The notes under the pieces: generated by a model
The model's input: the letters and a program-made list of their open reading frames with translations, nothing else
Database searches by the model: none
What the model was told of the DNA's origin: nothing
Origin: Bacteroidaceae bacterium
Lineage (GTDB): Bacteria; Bacteroidota; Bacteroidia; Bacteroidales; Bacteroidaceae
Assembly: GCA_017650105.1 (NCBI GenBank)
Contig: JAGCFO010000002.1
Coordinates: 1 to 36,636, forward strand
Length of the DNA stretch: 36,636 nt
Reading direction: 5' to 3'
Position numbers and translations under genes: made by a program
Shown: positions 1 to 8,256 of the stretch, piece by piece
Numbering within the stretch: position 1 is the first letter of the stretch
How the letters are laid out: each line of letters begins with the position of its first letter

Positions 1-40
1 AGACTTCGGCGAAAGGAAGACAAAGAAGAGAGAAAAAGTC

Positions 41-68
41 GTTCCCGAATCCCCCTCCTGATGGGAAC
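41..68. repeat. Inverted repeat, 6-bp arms
   Basis: GTTCCC at 41-46 can pair with GGGAAC at 63-68 around a 16-nt loop. No T-run follows, so it is not a convincing terminator. It lies just before the 58-bp hairpin repeat at 82-139 and may belong to the same structured element. Positions 1-354 contain no credible gene. Confidence 0.35.
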
Positions 69-81
69 GTGACAGCTATGC

Positions 82-139
82 GTGGCTGCGTTTGCGACGC
101 TGCGAGGTTTTTCTCGCGGATGGAGTGTGCTCCAGCACC
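82..139 (+). repeat. 58-bp hairpin repeat, copy 1
   Basis: This 58-bp stretch aligns without gaps to 36274-36331 near the other end of the window, with 48 of 58 positions identical by eye. Each copy holds two short hairpins: GCGAG/CTCGC around a six-base loop, and GTGC/GCAC around a four-base loop. The ten differences fall outside the stems (loops and linkers), as expected if the folded form is what is kept. It may be a REP-like element or part of a small RNA; no function is assigned. Confidence 0.5.
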
Positions 140-354
140 TCTTCAGGGGTTAGTCTTGGATGAAAGTGAGGTTGTTTTTTGCCGTCTGCAACTGTCTTTC
201 TCCTTCCTGTTTTTTTGAAATTCATCTACACATCTACACCAGGCGGTGAAAAATCTTGACTCACACCTCGTTATCCCGATATAGATGGCCAAATCATCTA
301 CATTCATATACACTCATCTACACCAGAGGACGAATGATACAAGGATGATCAAAT

Positions 355-450
355 AATCAGGTAATCAGGTAATCGGGTAATCGGGAAATCAGGTAATCGG
401 GAAATCAGGTAATCGGAAAATCAAGTAATCAAGCCCTCAAATAATCAGAT
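355..450. repeat. 8-bp tandem repeat, about 12 units
   Basis: Twelve consecutive 8-bp units, mostly AATCAGGT, AATCGGGT or AATCGGGA, run without gaps; only the eleventh (CCTCAAAT) is strongly diverged. The period is not a multiple of three and no gene covers it. Such arrays can change length by slippage. Directly upstream, around 230-330, the words CATCTACA and CATCTACACCAG recur. Confidence 0.75.
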
Positions 451-509
451 TTGAACAAAAATATCGAAGACTTTTTCGAGAGCCAGATATGTTAGGAGAA
501 AAATGAATT

Positions 510-614
510 ATGAAGAAGGGAAAAAATTTTTTGGAGAACACATATCGTACGCTGGAGAACAAATAATTCTTTTTACTCAAAGAAAACTGCTTCATGAAGA
601 AGCGTGCATTTATA
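510..614 (+). repeat. 21-bp heptad-type repeat, copy A
   Basis: Five 21-bp units in register start at 510, 531, 552, 573 and 594. Read as codons the first two are MKKGKNF and LENTYRT; the third reads LENK then a stop, giving an 18-codon ORF at 510-566. The unit at 594 reads MKKRAFI and opens a 69-codon ORF through the following tandem duplication. Units four and five are diverged. It belongs to the dispersed family seen near 6380, 13023, 16042, 20064, 23416 and 31206. Confidence 0.6.
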
Positions 615-770
615 GTTGGATTATATCCTTCATTTTCTCGCCATGCCAAAGATAAAATAAACTTTTCTTTGGTCATTTGGCTTAACGAAAACGTTGGATC
701 TTATCCTTCATTTTCTCGCCATGCCAAAGGTAAAGTAAACTTTTCTTTGGTCATTTGGCTTAACGAAAAC
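615..770 (+). repeat. 78-bp tandem duplication
   Basis: Two head-to-tail copies, 615-692 and 693-770, differ at only a few positions. Each contains CCAAAG...CTTTGG and GCCAAA...TTTGGC inverted repeats and ends in AACGAAAACGTT, itself an inverted repeat. In the second copy the arms grow to TTAACG/CGTTAA (760-765 and 770-775) and overlap the first GTTAAAC box. The period equals 26 codons, so a 69-codon ORF (594-803) runs through with a 26-residue repeat, but it has no recognisable protein features. Confidence 0.7.
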
Positions 771-854
771 GTTAAACTCTGCGCCGCTAAAGTTAAACAA
801 TAAATTTTTATTGTTAAACAATAATTCCGTAAAGTTAAACAAAAACGGAACAGC
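771..854 (+). promoter_or_regulatory. Four GTTAAAC direct repeats, 21-bp period
   Basis: GTTAAAC occurs at 771, 792, 813 and 834, exactly 21 bp apart, about two helical turns, so all boxes face the same side of the DNA. Three of them continue as GTTAAACAA. They lie about 100-180 bp upstream of the -7 box of the LRR protein gene. This resembles an array for a cooperatively binding regulator. The link to this gene is inferred from position only. Confidence 0.45.
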
Positions 855-860
855 CGTTTT
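842..860. repeat. Perfect inverted repeat (7-bp arms, 5-nt loop)
   Basis: AAAACGG and CCGTTTT flank the loop AACAG. The element sits between the GTTAAAC array and the promoter of the LRR protein gene. It could be a weak terminator for transcripts from upstream or an operator half of the same control region; the sequence does not decide. Confidence 0.4.
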
Positions 861-953
861 GCCATAGCGATTACTGCCCGACGGAAATGAAAGGAAGGTC
901 CCTCGCTTTACAATATAAAAGAGGAAAAAAGCATCGTTTTGCAAAAAAATATC

Positions 954-961
954 TATCTTTG
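954..961 (+). promoter_or_regulatory. Bacteroidetes -7 box for the LRR protein gene
   Basis: TATCTTTG matches the TAnnTTTG -7 element of the Bacteroidetes primary sigma factor. No good TTTG lies 19-21 bp upstream; the nearest is only 12 bp away. The box lies inside the longest open frame that could be drawn for the downstream gene, which argues that translation starts after it, at 980 or 992, rather than at 887. Confidence 0.55.
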
Positions 962-979
962 CACATTACAAAATCTCAA

Positions 980-3900
980 ATGATGTCTATCATGCGTCGC
1001 AAAGCACTTCTCTCAATATGCATTGCCCTGCTGTCGGCAAGCACGCTTCCCACCCGGGCTGTTACGGTGACAATAAACAACCTGGTTTTTAATATCGACA
1101 CTTCGAAATCGACAGCTGTTGTACAATCAGCCTATTACGGAATGAACTATAGCGGGTACATCATTATTCCCCAAAGTGTGACGTACCAGAACAAGGCGTA
1201 TACAGTTGTGGGTATCGACGATAGTTGCTTCAGCCGGGCTGAAATCGAAGGAATAACCATTCCATCGACAGTTACATCAATAGGAAAAAATGCTTTCTAT
1301 TTATGCGAAAAACTTAAGAAAATCAATATTCCCAACTCTGTTACAACAATAGGCGAAAGCGCATTCTCAAACAGTTCAATTTCCGAGATAACCCTATCTA
1401 CCTCCCTCAAAAGTATCCCGAAAAATGCTTTTTACCATTGTGAAAACATGACTCATATCGAGTTGCCTAACTCCGTCACATCCATCGGTGAATCTGCATT
1501 TGCCTATAGCGCCTTGGCAAGTATCAGCTTCCCTTCGGTGCTTAACTCTATAGGTTCTTCGGCATTCAAATCTTGTAAAAACCTAAACGAAATTGTACTG
1601 CCTAACTCCGTCACGATAATTGGTCCATCCGCATTTGCTTATAGCGCCATATCCAGGATTACCTTCTCTTCATCTCTTGGCTCTATAGGAGCTTCGGCAT
1701 TCGCTTACTGCTCTAACCTGGACAACATTGTTCTTCCTAATACTCTTCACACATTAGGACAAGATGTTTTCCGGAGCTGTTCAGTTCTCTCCAAAATAGA
1801 GTTGTCTTCTTCATTGCGAATTATTCCCGAGTATGCTTTTGCTAACTGCATAAAACTGACGGAGATAAACCTTTGTGAAGGTGTTACTACGTTGCGATCA
1901 AGAGCCTTCTGGGAGTGTAATTCCTTACATAAAGTGATATTTTCATCAACTGTTAATTCTATCAAGTCGGATGCATTCTCTGGTTGTAATAATCTTGAGT
2001 GTTTCGAAGTGGCAGAAAACAACAATTCGTTCTGTGCTGTTGACGGGGTGTTGTATTCAAAATCGATGTACACACTATGGAAATACCCACCCATAAAGGA
2101 GGGAGGTAAACTATATCTTCCAGAAAGTGTGCAGGAAATAGCAGATGAGGCTTTCTACGGAGTAACATCCTTATTCTCGATAGAAGAAGCCCCTAACCTT
2201 CGCCGAATTGGGAATAGTGCTTTTGCATTCAGTAACCTCAGCTACATCAATTTACCTAGCTGTCTCACACAGATTGGCGACCTCGCTTTTATGGGTTGCC
2301 ATTTAGGAACTCTTGTCTTCCCCTCCGGAATAACCAAACTTGGCGACGGTTTGTTCTGCGAGAAAGGTTATGTATCTGTGCTGTTCCTTCTATGTAAGAT
2401 CGATGAGAACTGCACGGCATTGCGCGGGCTCACCGACAATACAACTATCTATACGCCTGCCTCACAAGTAGACCTCGTCAGCAACCTCTGTAAGGCTCGA
2501 GTCTTCCCCATTGGAACATGGCCTGATTTGATAGACGTCACATCATACCTGAAGGGGGTGGAGTTCCGCCTAAACCCCGAAGCAGAAGAGAAACCAATAT
2601 TAACATTCATCTATGGCGATGGTTCTGCCATAAAACCCGATGACGACGGCGTATACCATATCTACGATTTGGACCTGAACACGAAATACGAAATCAGAGG
2701 ATGGTTCTTCAAAAATATTTATTCGTACTACCAACCCCTGGGCACCGTTCAGACACTACGTCCCACAGTAAGTGGCTCTGTTGTGAAAGCAACGGAGACA
2801 ACCCTCACGTTCGAAGTTTCGGCTATGTCGGACAAGACTTGCCAGCCTACCGAGTACGGCATCTACTGCAATGGAAATTACCATGTTGCAGACAAAGACG
2901 GCAAGGTAACGGTAAACGGACTTAATCCAGGAAGAACCTATAACGTAAGCGCCTATGCCAGATACGGGGAATACTATATCTCCAGCAGCTTCTCTGCCTA
3001 TACAACGTCCATCAACCTGTGGGTAACACAGACAGAGCTGACGCCTACGACATTTGCCTGCACGGGAAGCTACAAGACAGAGGAAACACAAATAGAGCAA
3101 TCCGGCTTCCTGAATCAGGAATCGGACGGAATCCATCTGCGGCTGACGGGACTGATACCCAACAAGCAGTATACCGTAACATTCTTCGTGCGTACCACAA
3201 ACGGTGGGCAGTACACCCAAGCCTTGACCTTCACTACGCCGAAGGTTACCATCGAAACGCAGAACACCAAGGTGGTAAGCAAAGGAACGGCCGTTGTGTG
3301 TGCAAAGACTAACCTCGGTGATGACGACAGCGCGGAGGTAGGCTTTGAGTGGCGCAAACTCGATGCTCCCGACATCATCCCTTCAAAGACAGGCACTGCC
3401 ATCCTCTACGAAGGCACGATGGAGGGAATGATCCGCAATATTGATGCCACTTCATACTATAAGGTGCGCCCATACTTTATTGATTCAGCAGGAAAAACCT
3501 ATTATGGCGAATGGACTGGCTTCGACCCCAACGAGTTCTCGTATTTCGAGGCAACGGTTCACACCTATGCCAACGTGCAAGTAGGGCAAGGCCAAGCTAC
3601 GTTGCGCGGATATGCCCTGGGCGGTACAGACGACATCATAGAGCAGGGCTTCGAGTATTGGCGTCTGCGTCAGGGCAGCGCATCGTCGGCACGACGGGCT
3701 CCCGAAGACGGGCGGATTGTTGTGAAGGCTACAGGACAACGGATGGAGGCTACCATCACGGGACTAGACGACAACACCGTTTACGGATTCCGCGCGTATG
3801 CCAAGACTGCCACACAAACCACCTACGGAGAGGAAATCGAATTCACAACACCTATTGCCAGCGGGATAGAACGGACTGAAGCAGAAGTCCTGTCTTCCGA

Positions 3901-4018
3901 TGAGCGCAAGGGAGTATATACGCTCTCAGGACAGCGCCTAGACATCGACGAATCGGCGCTAAACAGCCTGCCACGAGGAATCTATATCGTTAACGGACGG
4001 AAGGTTGTCGTCAAATAG
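980..4018 (+). CDS. BspA-like leucine-rich repeat surface protein with T9SS-like tail
   Basis: A secreted protein of 1012 residues. A basic start and hydrophobic stretch ending near TRA form a signal peptide. Residues of about 55 to 450 are LRR_5/BspA repeats, roughly 22-24 residues each, with the recurring pattern lpnsvtsIGesAFayc. From about 510 to 940 it has beta-rich, fibronectin-III-like segments with repeated 'T.Y.vrpy..t.gg..yyge..tftT' phrases. The C-terminus (GVYTLSGQRL...LPRGIYIVNGRK) resembles the short tails that pass through the type IX secretion system or anchor proteins in Prevotella. BspA-family proteins bind host matrix or other bacteria; the ligand here is unknown. The frame is open back to 887, but the -7 box at 954-961 favours ATG 980 (983 and 992 are alternatives). 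The thioredoxin gene follows after 51 bp and may share the transcript. Confidence 0.88.
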   Translation: MMSIMRRKALLSICIALLSASTLPTRAVTVTINNLVFNIDTSKSTAVVQSAYYGMNYSGYIIIPQSVTYQNKAYTVVGIDDSCFSRAEIEGITIPSTVTSIGKNAFYLCEKLKKINIPNSVTTIGESAFSNSSISEITLSTSLKSIPKNAFYHCENMTHIELPNSVTSIGESAFAYSALASISFPSVLNSIGSSAFKSCKNLNEIVLPNSVTIIGPSAFAYSAISRITFSSSLGSIGASAFAYCSNLDNIVLPNTLHTLGQDVFRSCSVLSKIELSSSLRIIPEYAFANCIKLTEINLCEGVTTLRSRAFWECNSLHKVIFSSTVNSIKSDAFSGCNNLECFEVAENNNSFCAVDGVLYSKSMYTLWKYPPIKEGGKLYLPESVQEIADEAFYGVTSLFSIEEAPNLRRIGNSAFAFSNLSYINLPSCLTQIGDLAFMGCHLGTLVFPSGITKLGDGLFCEKGYVSVLFLLCKIDENCTALRGLTDNTTIYTPASQVDLVSNLCKARVFPIGTWPDLIDVTSYLKGVEFRLNPEAEEKPILTFIYGDGSAIKPDDDGVYHIYDLDLNTKYEIRGWFFKNIYSYYQPLGTVQTLRPTVSGSVVKATETTLTFEVSAMSDKTCQPTEYGIYCNGNYHVADKDGKVTVNGLNPGRTYNVSAYARYGEYYISSSFSAYTTSINLWVTQTELTPTTFACTGSYKTEETQIEQSGFLNQESDGIHLRLTGLIPNKQYTVTFFVRTTNGGQYTQALTFTTPKVTIETQNTKVVSKGTAVVCAKTNLGDDDSAEVGFEWRKLDAPDIIPSKTGTAILYEGTMEGMIRNIDATSYYKVRPYFIDSAGKTYYGEWTGFDPNEFSYFEATVHTYANVQVGQGQATLRGYALGGTDDIIEQGFEYWRLRQGSASSARRAPEDGRIVVKATGQRMEATITGLDDNTVYGFRAYAKTATQTTYGEEIEFTTPIASGIERTEAEVLSSDERKGVYTLSGQRLDIDESALNSLPRGIYIVNGRKVVVK

Positions 4019-4069
4019 AACTGCAAAAAAGACAAATATCAACGCTTGACAACATTATTATAAAAGCAT

Positions 4070-4531
4070 ATGAAACACAGAACTCTCTCACTGACACTAT
4101 CGATTGTATTTGCTGCTCTGTTCTCTTCCCTTGGAGTAGCACAAAACGCAACTACCGAAAAGGAGAAGGCTCAGGTGATAGAACTCACAACGGAGTCGTT
4201 CAAACAGCGCGTGATGGATTACGAGAAGCACCCACAGGAATGGGTGTATGCCGGCAAAAGGCCTTCCATCATTGACTTTTATGCTACCTGGTGCGGGCCT
4301 TGTAAGCAAGTTGCACCCATTATGGCTCAACTTGCCAACGACTATGCCGGAAAGATAGACATCTATAAAGTTGACATCGACAAGAATCGCGAGCTGGCAG
4401 CACTCTTTGGCATACAAAGCATTCCGACAATACTATTCATACCCAATGAAGGTTTGCCCCAAAAGGCTGTCGGAGCAATGCCCAAGAGCAGTTACGAAGA
4501 GGTTATCAAAAAACTGCTGACTACACCTTAA
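4070..4531 (+). CDS. Secreted or periplasmic thioredoxin-family protein
   Basis: A 153-residue thioredoxin-fold protein with an N-terminal signal peptide cleaved around VAQ-NA (residue 25). The active-site WCGPC is at residues 74-78 in the context IIDFYATWCGPCK, and the conserved cis-proline follows SI at 119 (SIPTILFIP). The WCGPC motif and compact length are those of classical thioredoxins rather than TlpA/ResA proteins, but export points to reducing or oxidising disulfides in the periplasm. It follows the LRR protein gene by 51 bp on the same strand, and no promoter of the usual form was found between them, so co-transcription is likely. A hairpin terminator follows the stop codon. Confidence 0.92.
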   Translation: MKHRTLSLTLSIVFAALFSSLGVAQNATTEKEKAQVIELTTESFKQRVMDYEKHPQEWVYAGKRPSIIDFYATWCGPCKQVAPIMAQLANDYAGKIDIYKVDIDKNRELAALFGIQSIPTILFIPNEGLPQKAVGAMPKSSYEEVIKKLLTTP

Positions 4532-4540
4532 TAAAAATAA

Positions 4541-4577
4541 CGCGCGCGAAGACCTAAAATCTTCGCGCGTGCTTTTT
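4541..4577. terminator. Bidirectional intrinsic terminator
   Basis: A 12-bp stem (4541-4552 with 4560-4571, one G-T wobble) rich in CGCGCG closes a seven-base loop. It is followed on the plus strand by CTTTTTC. Read from the minus strand the stem is followed by TTATTTTTATT. It sits between the convergent thioredoxin and DUF4091 genes and can serve both. Confidence 0.85.
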
Positions 4578-4648
4578 CTTGTTTTACCTCTGAGGATTCC
4601 TCCCTCCAGTTTCTCCGCAACGGATAAGGCAAGGAAGGTACAGCTTGG

Positions 4649-6340
4649 CTATTCCACGCTTCTCAGGAACTTATTTCCTGATGCCACCCAATCGCGGAAG
4701 TCAACAGAAGCGTCGGGATTGGGATTGCTCATCGGCTTGAGAAGAGCCTCCATCGCATCCTTTTTGCTCGGTTTGAGCGTGGGGAAAAGAATGCGCATTT
4801 TTTCATATTGTTGAATTCCCTCTACCAATCTTTCCCAACGCAGGCTGGGGCCTTCGGGATAAACCAAGAAGGTGTCTCCAGCCGTCCAAGTGCCGAAACG
4901 GCTATCCAAACAAGGCTCCACAGGCCAGCTATTGTAAGCCCAACGCAGATATCCGTTGTAGCCCTTTGCCAAAGCATGCCAACCGAGGAAGGCAGACTCT
5001 GCAAGCGGAGAGGAAAGGAAGGTGTTGGGACGGTTCGGGTTGCAGCAAGTGTAGAAAGTAGTGCGCAGATTGTCGGCCCTACGCTGCAGCACGACTTCTT
5101 CGGGAAGCTTAGCGTGACGATATCCCAGGCTGATGTCGTACATCATATTCACCACTTCGGGGCTATAGTTCACAGCACCCTCGATGCGGTATCCCGGATC
5201 GGCTCGACGAACCAAATCCCAAGCTGCACGAAGCTGCTCCATAGGACGTTCGTCCATAGCGATGCAAGTGCGCTCGAACCAGCCCTTTGCCTTCAGATGC
5301 GCTGCGAGATCTTTCATGAACGGTAGCATGATATCCTCGTACTTCTGTTCTCCCGGCTTGCAGGCAACATGTTTGGTGCTGTTGGTAGCGCAATCGTAAT
5401 ACTCAAACTTATAGCTCCAGGGAACCAGCGTGTAGCAGTCGATCTGCTCGGTGATTCCGCACTCCATAGCAAACGACACCCAAGCGTCAAACACCGTATA
5501 GTCGTATTTCCAGCTACCGTCAATCTGCTTCATCTTGGCAATCATGCTCTCGAAGGGATCGTACGTCTGGCTGTTCCAAGGATGCTCGATGATGGAAGCC
5601 GTGATGACTTTCTCGCCTGCTGCGGCAAGCATCTTCATGAGCGGGCGCATCTTGTCGAAATGCTCCTTGCTCCATAAGGGCACATCGAAGTATCTCGCTA
5701 CGGCATAGGGATTTTGCCACAGGTCGAGATGGAAAGCCCATTTATCGGGAGTGGGAAGCACGCGGTTCACAACCTCCACCTTCAGGGGAAGATTGAAGCT
5801 CGTTCCGTCGCAGTTGACCGTTACCGTTCCCTTATATGTTCCAGCCTTCGCGCTCTCGGGAATATGCACGTCGAACCAGAGAGGGCGCGTGGTGTTAGCC
5901 TCAACCGACATCGCTTCGGAAGCATCCAGCCTGTCAGCCATGAGAAGGGAATCCTTGCTGTTGTACTTGTCGCCCATCACGTAGCACACGAAGTACTTGT
6001 CGATGCAGGACGAGGGGATCGTGTTGTTTCCGCTCTTCAAGTCGCTCACCTTCAGCGTCACCCTGTCGAGCTGTTTCGGAGTGGAGATGACTGCCTGCGC
6101 AAACACGCGCTCTCCTCTCCAACCGTGAAGGACGGGATTTGCTGCAAAGGCAGCTACTTGGCTGCGTGAGTAGCGCTCGTCTATCGAGCCCCACCCTACC
6201 TTTGTCGTTTTCAAACTAAGCCAGCAGGCCTGATCTCCCGGGTTGGGATCAGGAAGTTCTGCAGTTTTCACTTGCCCCATAACGGGCATCAGTCCCATCA
6301 GGAGGAAGGCTAATAGCAAAAGGTTGTTTTTTGTTTTCAT
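4649..6340 (-). CDS. DUF4091 / GH123-like glycoside hydrolase
   Basis: A 563-residue secreted protein with a signal peptide ending near MGQ (residue 23). Residues of about 60-200 form a beta-sandwich-like N-domain. Residues 200-550 match the DUF4091 (GH123) barrel: PTPDKWAFHLDLWQNPYAVAR, the Asp-Glu pair in CIAMDERP (363-364), and the typical C-terminal LRWAYNSWPVEP and PEGPSLRWERLVEGIQQYEKMRIL. Characterised GH123 enzymes are N-acetylgalactosaminidases that use substrate-assisted catalysis with an Asp-Glu dyad, so a host glycan target is plausible but not shown. Start ATG 6340 is followed directly by the signal peptide. The gene stands alone, ending against the bidirectional terminator at 4541-4577; upstream is a 188-bp gap that holds a repeat. 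Confidence 0.82.
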   Translation of the reverse strand: MKTKNNLLLLAFLLMGLMPVMGQVKTAELPDPNPGDQACWLSLKTTKVGWGSIDERYSRSQVAAFAANPVLHGWRGERVFAQAVISTPKQLDRVTLKVSDLKSGNNTIPSSCIDKYFVCYVMGDKYNSKDSLLMADRLDASEAMSVEANTTRPLWFDVHIPESAKAGTYKGTVTVNCDGTSFNLPLKVEVVNRVLPTPDKWAFHLDLWQNPYAVARYFDVPLWSKEHFDKMRPLMKMLAAAGEKVITASIIEHPWNSQTYDPFESMIAKMKQIDGSWKYDYTVFDAWVSFAMECGITEQIDCYTLVPWSYKFEYYDCATNSTKHVACKPGEQKYEDIMLPFMKDLAAHLKAKGWFERTCIAMDERPMEQLRAAWDLVRRADPGYRIEGAVNYSPEVVNMMYDISLGYRHAKLPEEVVLQRRADNLRTTFYTCCNPNRPNTFLSSPLAESAFLGWHALAKGYNGYLRWAYNSWPVEPCLDSRFGTWTAGDTFLVYPEGPSLRWERLVEGIQQYEKMRILFPTLKPSKKDAMEALLKPMSNPNPDASVDFRDWVASGNKFLRSVE

Positions 6341-6379
6341 ATCCGTTTAATGACGATTATTCTCGGTAAAGGAAAAATT

Positions 6380-6462
6380 ATGGAGAACAAATCTCGCGAG
6401 ATGAAGAAGGGAAAAATTTTTTTGGAGAAGGAAAAATGGAGGAATCTCAAAGTATGTGCTCG
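6380..6462 (+). repeat. 21-bp heptad-type repeat, copy B
   Basis: Units on the plus strand read MENKSRE, MKKGKIF and LEKEKWR, starting at 6380, 6401 and 6422. The copy then shares a 27-bp tail (6436-6462) with copy C (13023-13049, opposite strand) that differs at one base. The frame is open for 41 codons to 6505. The copy lies between two minus-strand genes and reads against both, so here it is not a leader ORF for a neighbour. Confidence 0.6.
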
Positions 6463-6528
6463 TCAGATTTTCCTTCTCCCGTTCCTCCTTTCATCATCAA
6501 GCTAAAATCCACTACGTCCTATTCATCT

Positions 6529-8256
6529 TCATTTGGTTACCAACCATCCGGCGGTATGCTCCACAGAAGCAGCCTGAATGCTTTGCCCCTCGGAGCTGAA
6601 AGCATGCAGAGCGCCTCCGCTAAAGGTGAGCGACAAGGGGGTGTAGACAGCATCGTCTGTTGCCCGAACACGCAGCGTGCCTTTGCTCATATTGATGGCA
6701 ACGTCACTTGTGACACCACGAGCTCGTGACTTCTCGCCCGACACACTATCCGTAAACCTGCTTCCCGAAGCAACAACCGTTATCGTACCGCCCGTAACAT
6801 TCACGGTACCAACGTTATTGATACCCTTCGCGCCGTCTCCTGTCGCCTTCAATTCGACGGTTGCCCCGCTGAGCGACATAGAACCCTTGCAACGCACGCA
6901 TGCCGATGACTTCAGGTCCTTTTCCTCGCTGTCGTAAACGGGAGTGCCCTCGGCAAAGGCAACAAACTTGCCTCCCATGAGGACGATGGACCCTTCGGTG
7001 TCGAGCGCCTTCGAGCCGTTTCCCTTCACGGTAGCCTGCACGATGCCTCCTGTCTGCGTAAAGGAACCTGCCGATTTCAGAGCTCCGGCTTTCTCTCCTG
7101 TTGTTGTCAGCTTCAGAAGTCCCCCTCTGATGGAGATATTAGGCGTGATGGAGGCATCAGCCTCTTCGTACGAAGTGGTGACGGCTTCGTCAACAGCATT
7201 CACGGTAAGCTTTCCGGCATTCATCTCGATATATCCCGAGCTGACGTCTACCCCGTCGTCTGCCGTGTTGATGGAAACAGTTCCTCCGTTCATCAGGACA
7301 TAATCGTGAACCTTGATTCCATCCTTGCTGGCTGTAGTGATGTTAATGACTGGATTGTGCTTGCCTCCTCTTATTCTGACGTAGTCGTCGCTAGCGATTC
7401 CGTGCCCGAAGTTGGCATTCACGTTAAGTGTCCCATTGCCCGAGAAGATGAGCTGCCCTTCGCTGAAGAGCACGCCCTTCATGTCCTCGCCTGTCGTGTA
7501 GGTATAGGATGTTCCATCCGTAAGGGTATTGGTAGTGCCGTCGGCAATCTCCACATACGCTGTCTTCCCGCCATATTCCGTAGCGCCAACCATCACTTTT
7601 GGAAGGATGATGGCTCCTCCGTCGGAATTGGCTATGGAGACATTGTTGAGCGTGAGACGCACTTTCTTGGCTGCATAGAGCTTGAACGAACCGTCGGATG
7701 TGTTGCCCGTAAGGATGAAACGAACCTTCTTCGTTGCGTAGGCAACCACATCGGAGGATGTTCCCGAAGACACTGCTACCACATTGTTTTTCAACGAAGA
7801 AGGATTGTAGGTAAACGAAGCAGTTGTGCCGCTATACGTTACTGTGACGGTTCCTTTGGCTTCTTCGTCTTCAATGAAATTCTCAATGAAATCTCCGTAG
7901 TCGTTCGTAGCGGTTTCAGTCATAGTCACCGTTTCGGTAACATAGCTATAGGAAGTATCGTCAGCCGGGTCTATCGCTACATCAAAATCGGTAGTATAGG
8001 TCTGCGGCTCCTTAACCGAAGGCTCTTCGAAACAAATCGACTCCACATACGAAATGGGATAGGTAACCTTTATCCCGTCTGCAGCATTCAGATGGATGTA
8101 TGAGTTGTCGGCGCTGAAGGTGATGTCGGTAAGCGACTCTATTTCGTAAGACTGTGCGCTACCGTCGGCACAAAGCACATAGGCTGTGGTGAATTCTCCT
8201 GCTTGCGCGCAGAGGAACAGCGCAGCCGATATGATAGAAATGAAAAGTCGTTTCAT
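6529..8256 (-). CDS. Cthe_2159-like carbohydrate-binding beta-helix protein
   Basis: A 575-residue exported protein: a short signal peptide ends near CAQA, followed by a module at about 20-75 (YVLCADGSAQSYEIESLTD, then ITFSADN) and a long right-handed beta-helix region at about 130-570. The helix carries the recurring phrases of the Cthe_2159 (PF14262, formerly DUF4353) family: KKVRLTLNNVSIAN, SEGQLIFSGNGTLNV, GHGIASDDYVRIRGG, ASKDGIKVHDYVLMNGG and ADDGVDVSSG. The founding member binds cellulose and pectic acid. The start overlaps the stop of the preceding gene by one base (TGATG), so translation is coupled. It is the last gene of the five-gene VTC/DUF4956 operon. It lacks the T9SS-like tail that its small neighbour has. 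Confidence 0.83.
   Translation of the reverse strand: MKRLFISIISAALFLCAQAGEFTTAYVLCADGSAQSYEIESLTDITFSADNSYIHLNAADGIKVTYPISYVESICFEEPSVKEPQTYTTDFDVAIDPADDTSYSYVTETVTMTETATNDYGDFIENFIEDEEAKGTVTVTYSGTTASFTYNPSSLKNNVVAVSSGTSSDVVAYATKKVRFILTGNTSDGSFKLYAAKKVRLTLNNVSIANSDGGAIILPKVMVGATEYGGKTAYVEIADGTTNTLTDGTSYTYTTGEDMKGVLFSEGQLIFSGNGTLNVNANFGHGIASDDYVRIRGGKHNPVINITTASKDGIKVHDYVLMNGGTVSINTADDGVDVSSGYIEMNAGKLTVNAVDEAVTTSYEEADASITPNISIRGGLLKLTTTGEKAGALKSAGSFTQTGGIVQATVKGNGSKALDTEGSIVLMGGKFVAFAEGTPVYDSEEKDLKSSACVRCKGSMSLSGATVELKATGDGAKGINNVGTVNVTGGTITVVASGSRFTDSVSGEKSRARGVTSDVAINMSKGTLRVRATDDAVYTPLSLTFSGGALHAFSSEGQSIQAASVEHTAGWLVTK

Noticed and set aside
594..803. 69-codon ORF through the 78-bp duplication
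   Set aside because: Openness follows from the 26-codon period of the duplication. There is no protein-like feature, and the region looks regulatory; kept only as a note in the repeat entry.
887..979. N-terminal extension of the LRR protein
   Set aside because: It would place 31 basic residues before the signal peptide and would begin upstream of the -7 promoter box.
7306..8103. 265-codon plus-strand frame opposite the beta-helix gene
   Set aside because: Antisense to a repetitive beta-helix gene; no signal, motif or plausible start context.
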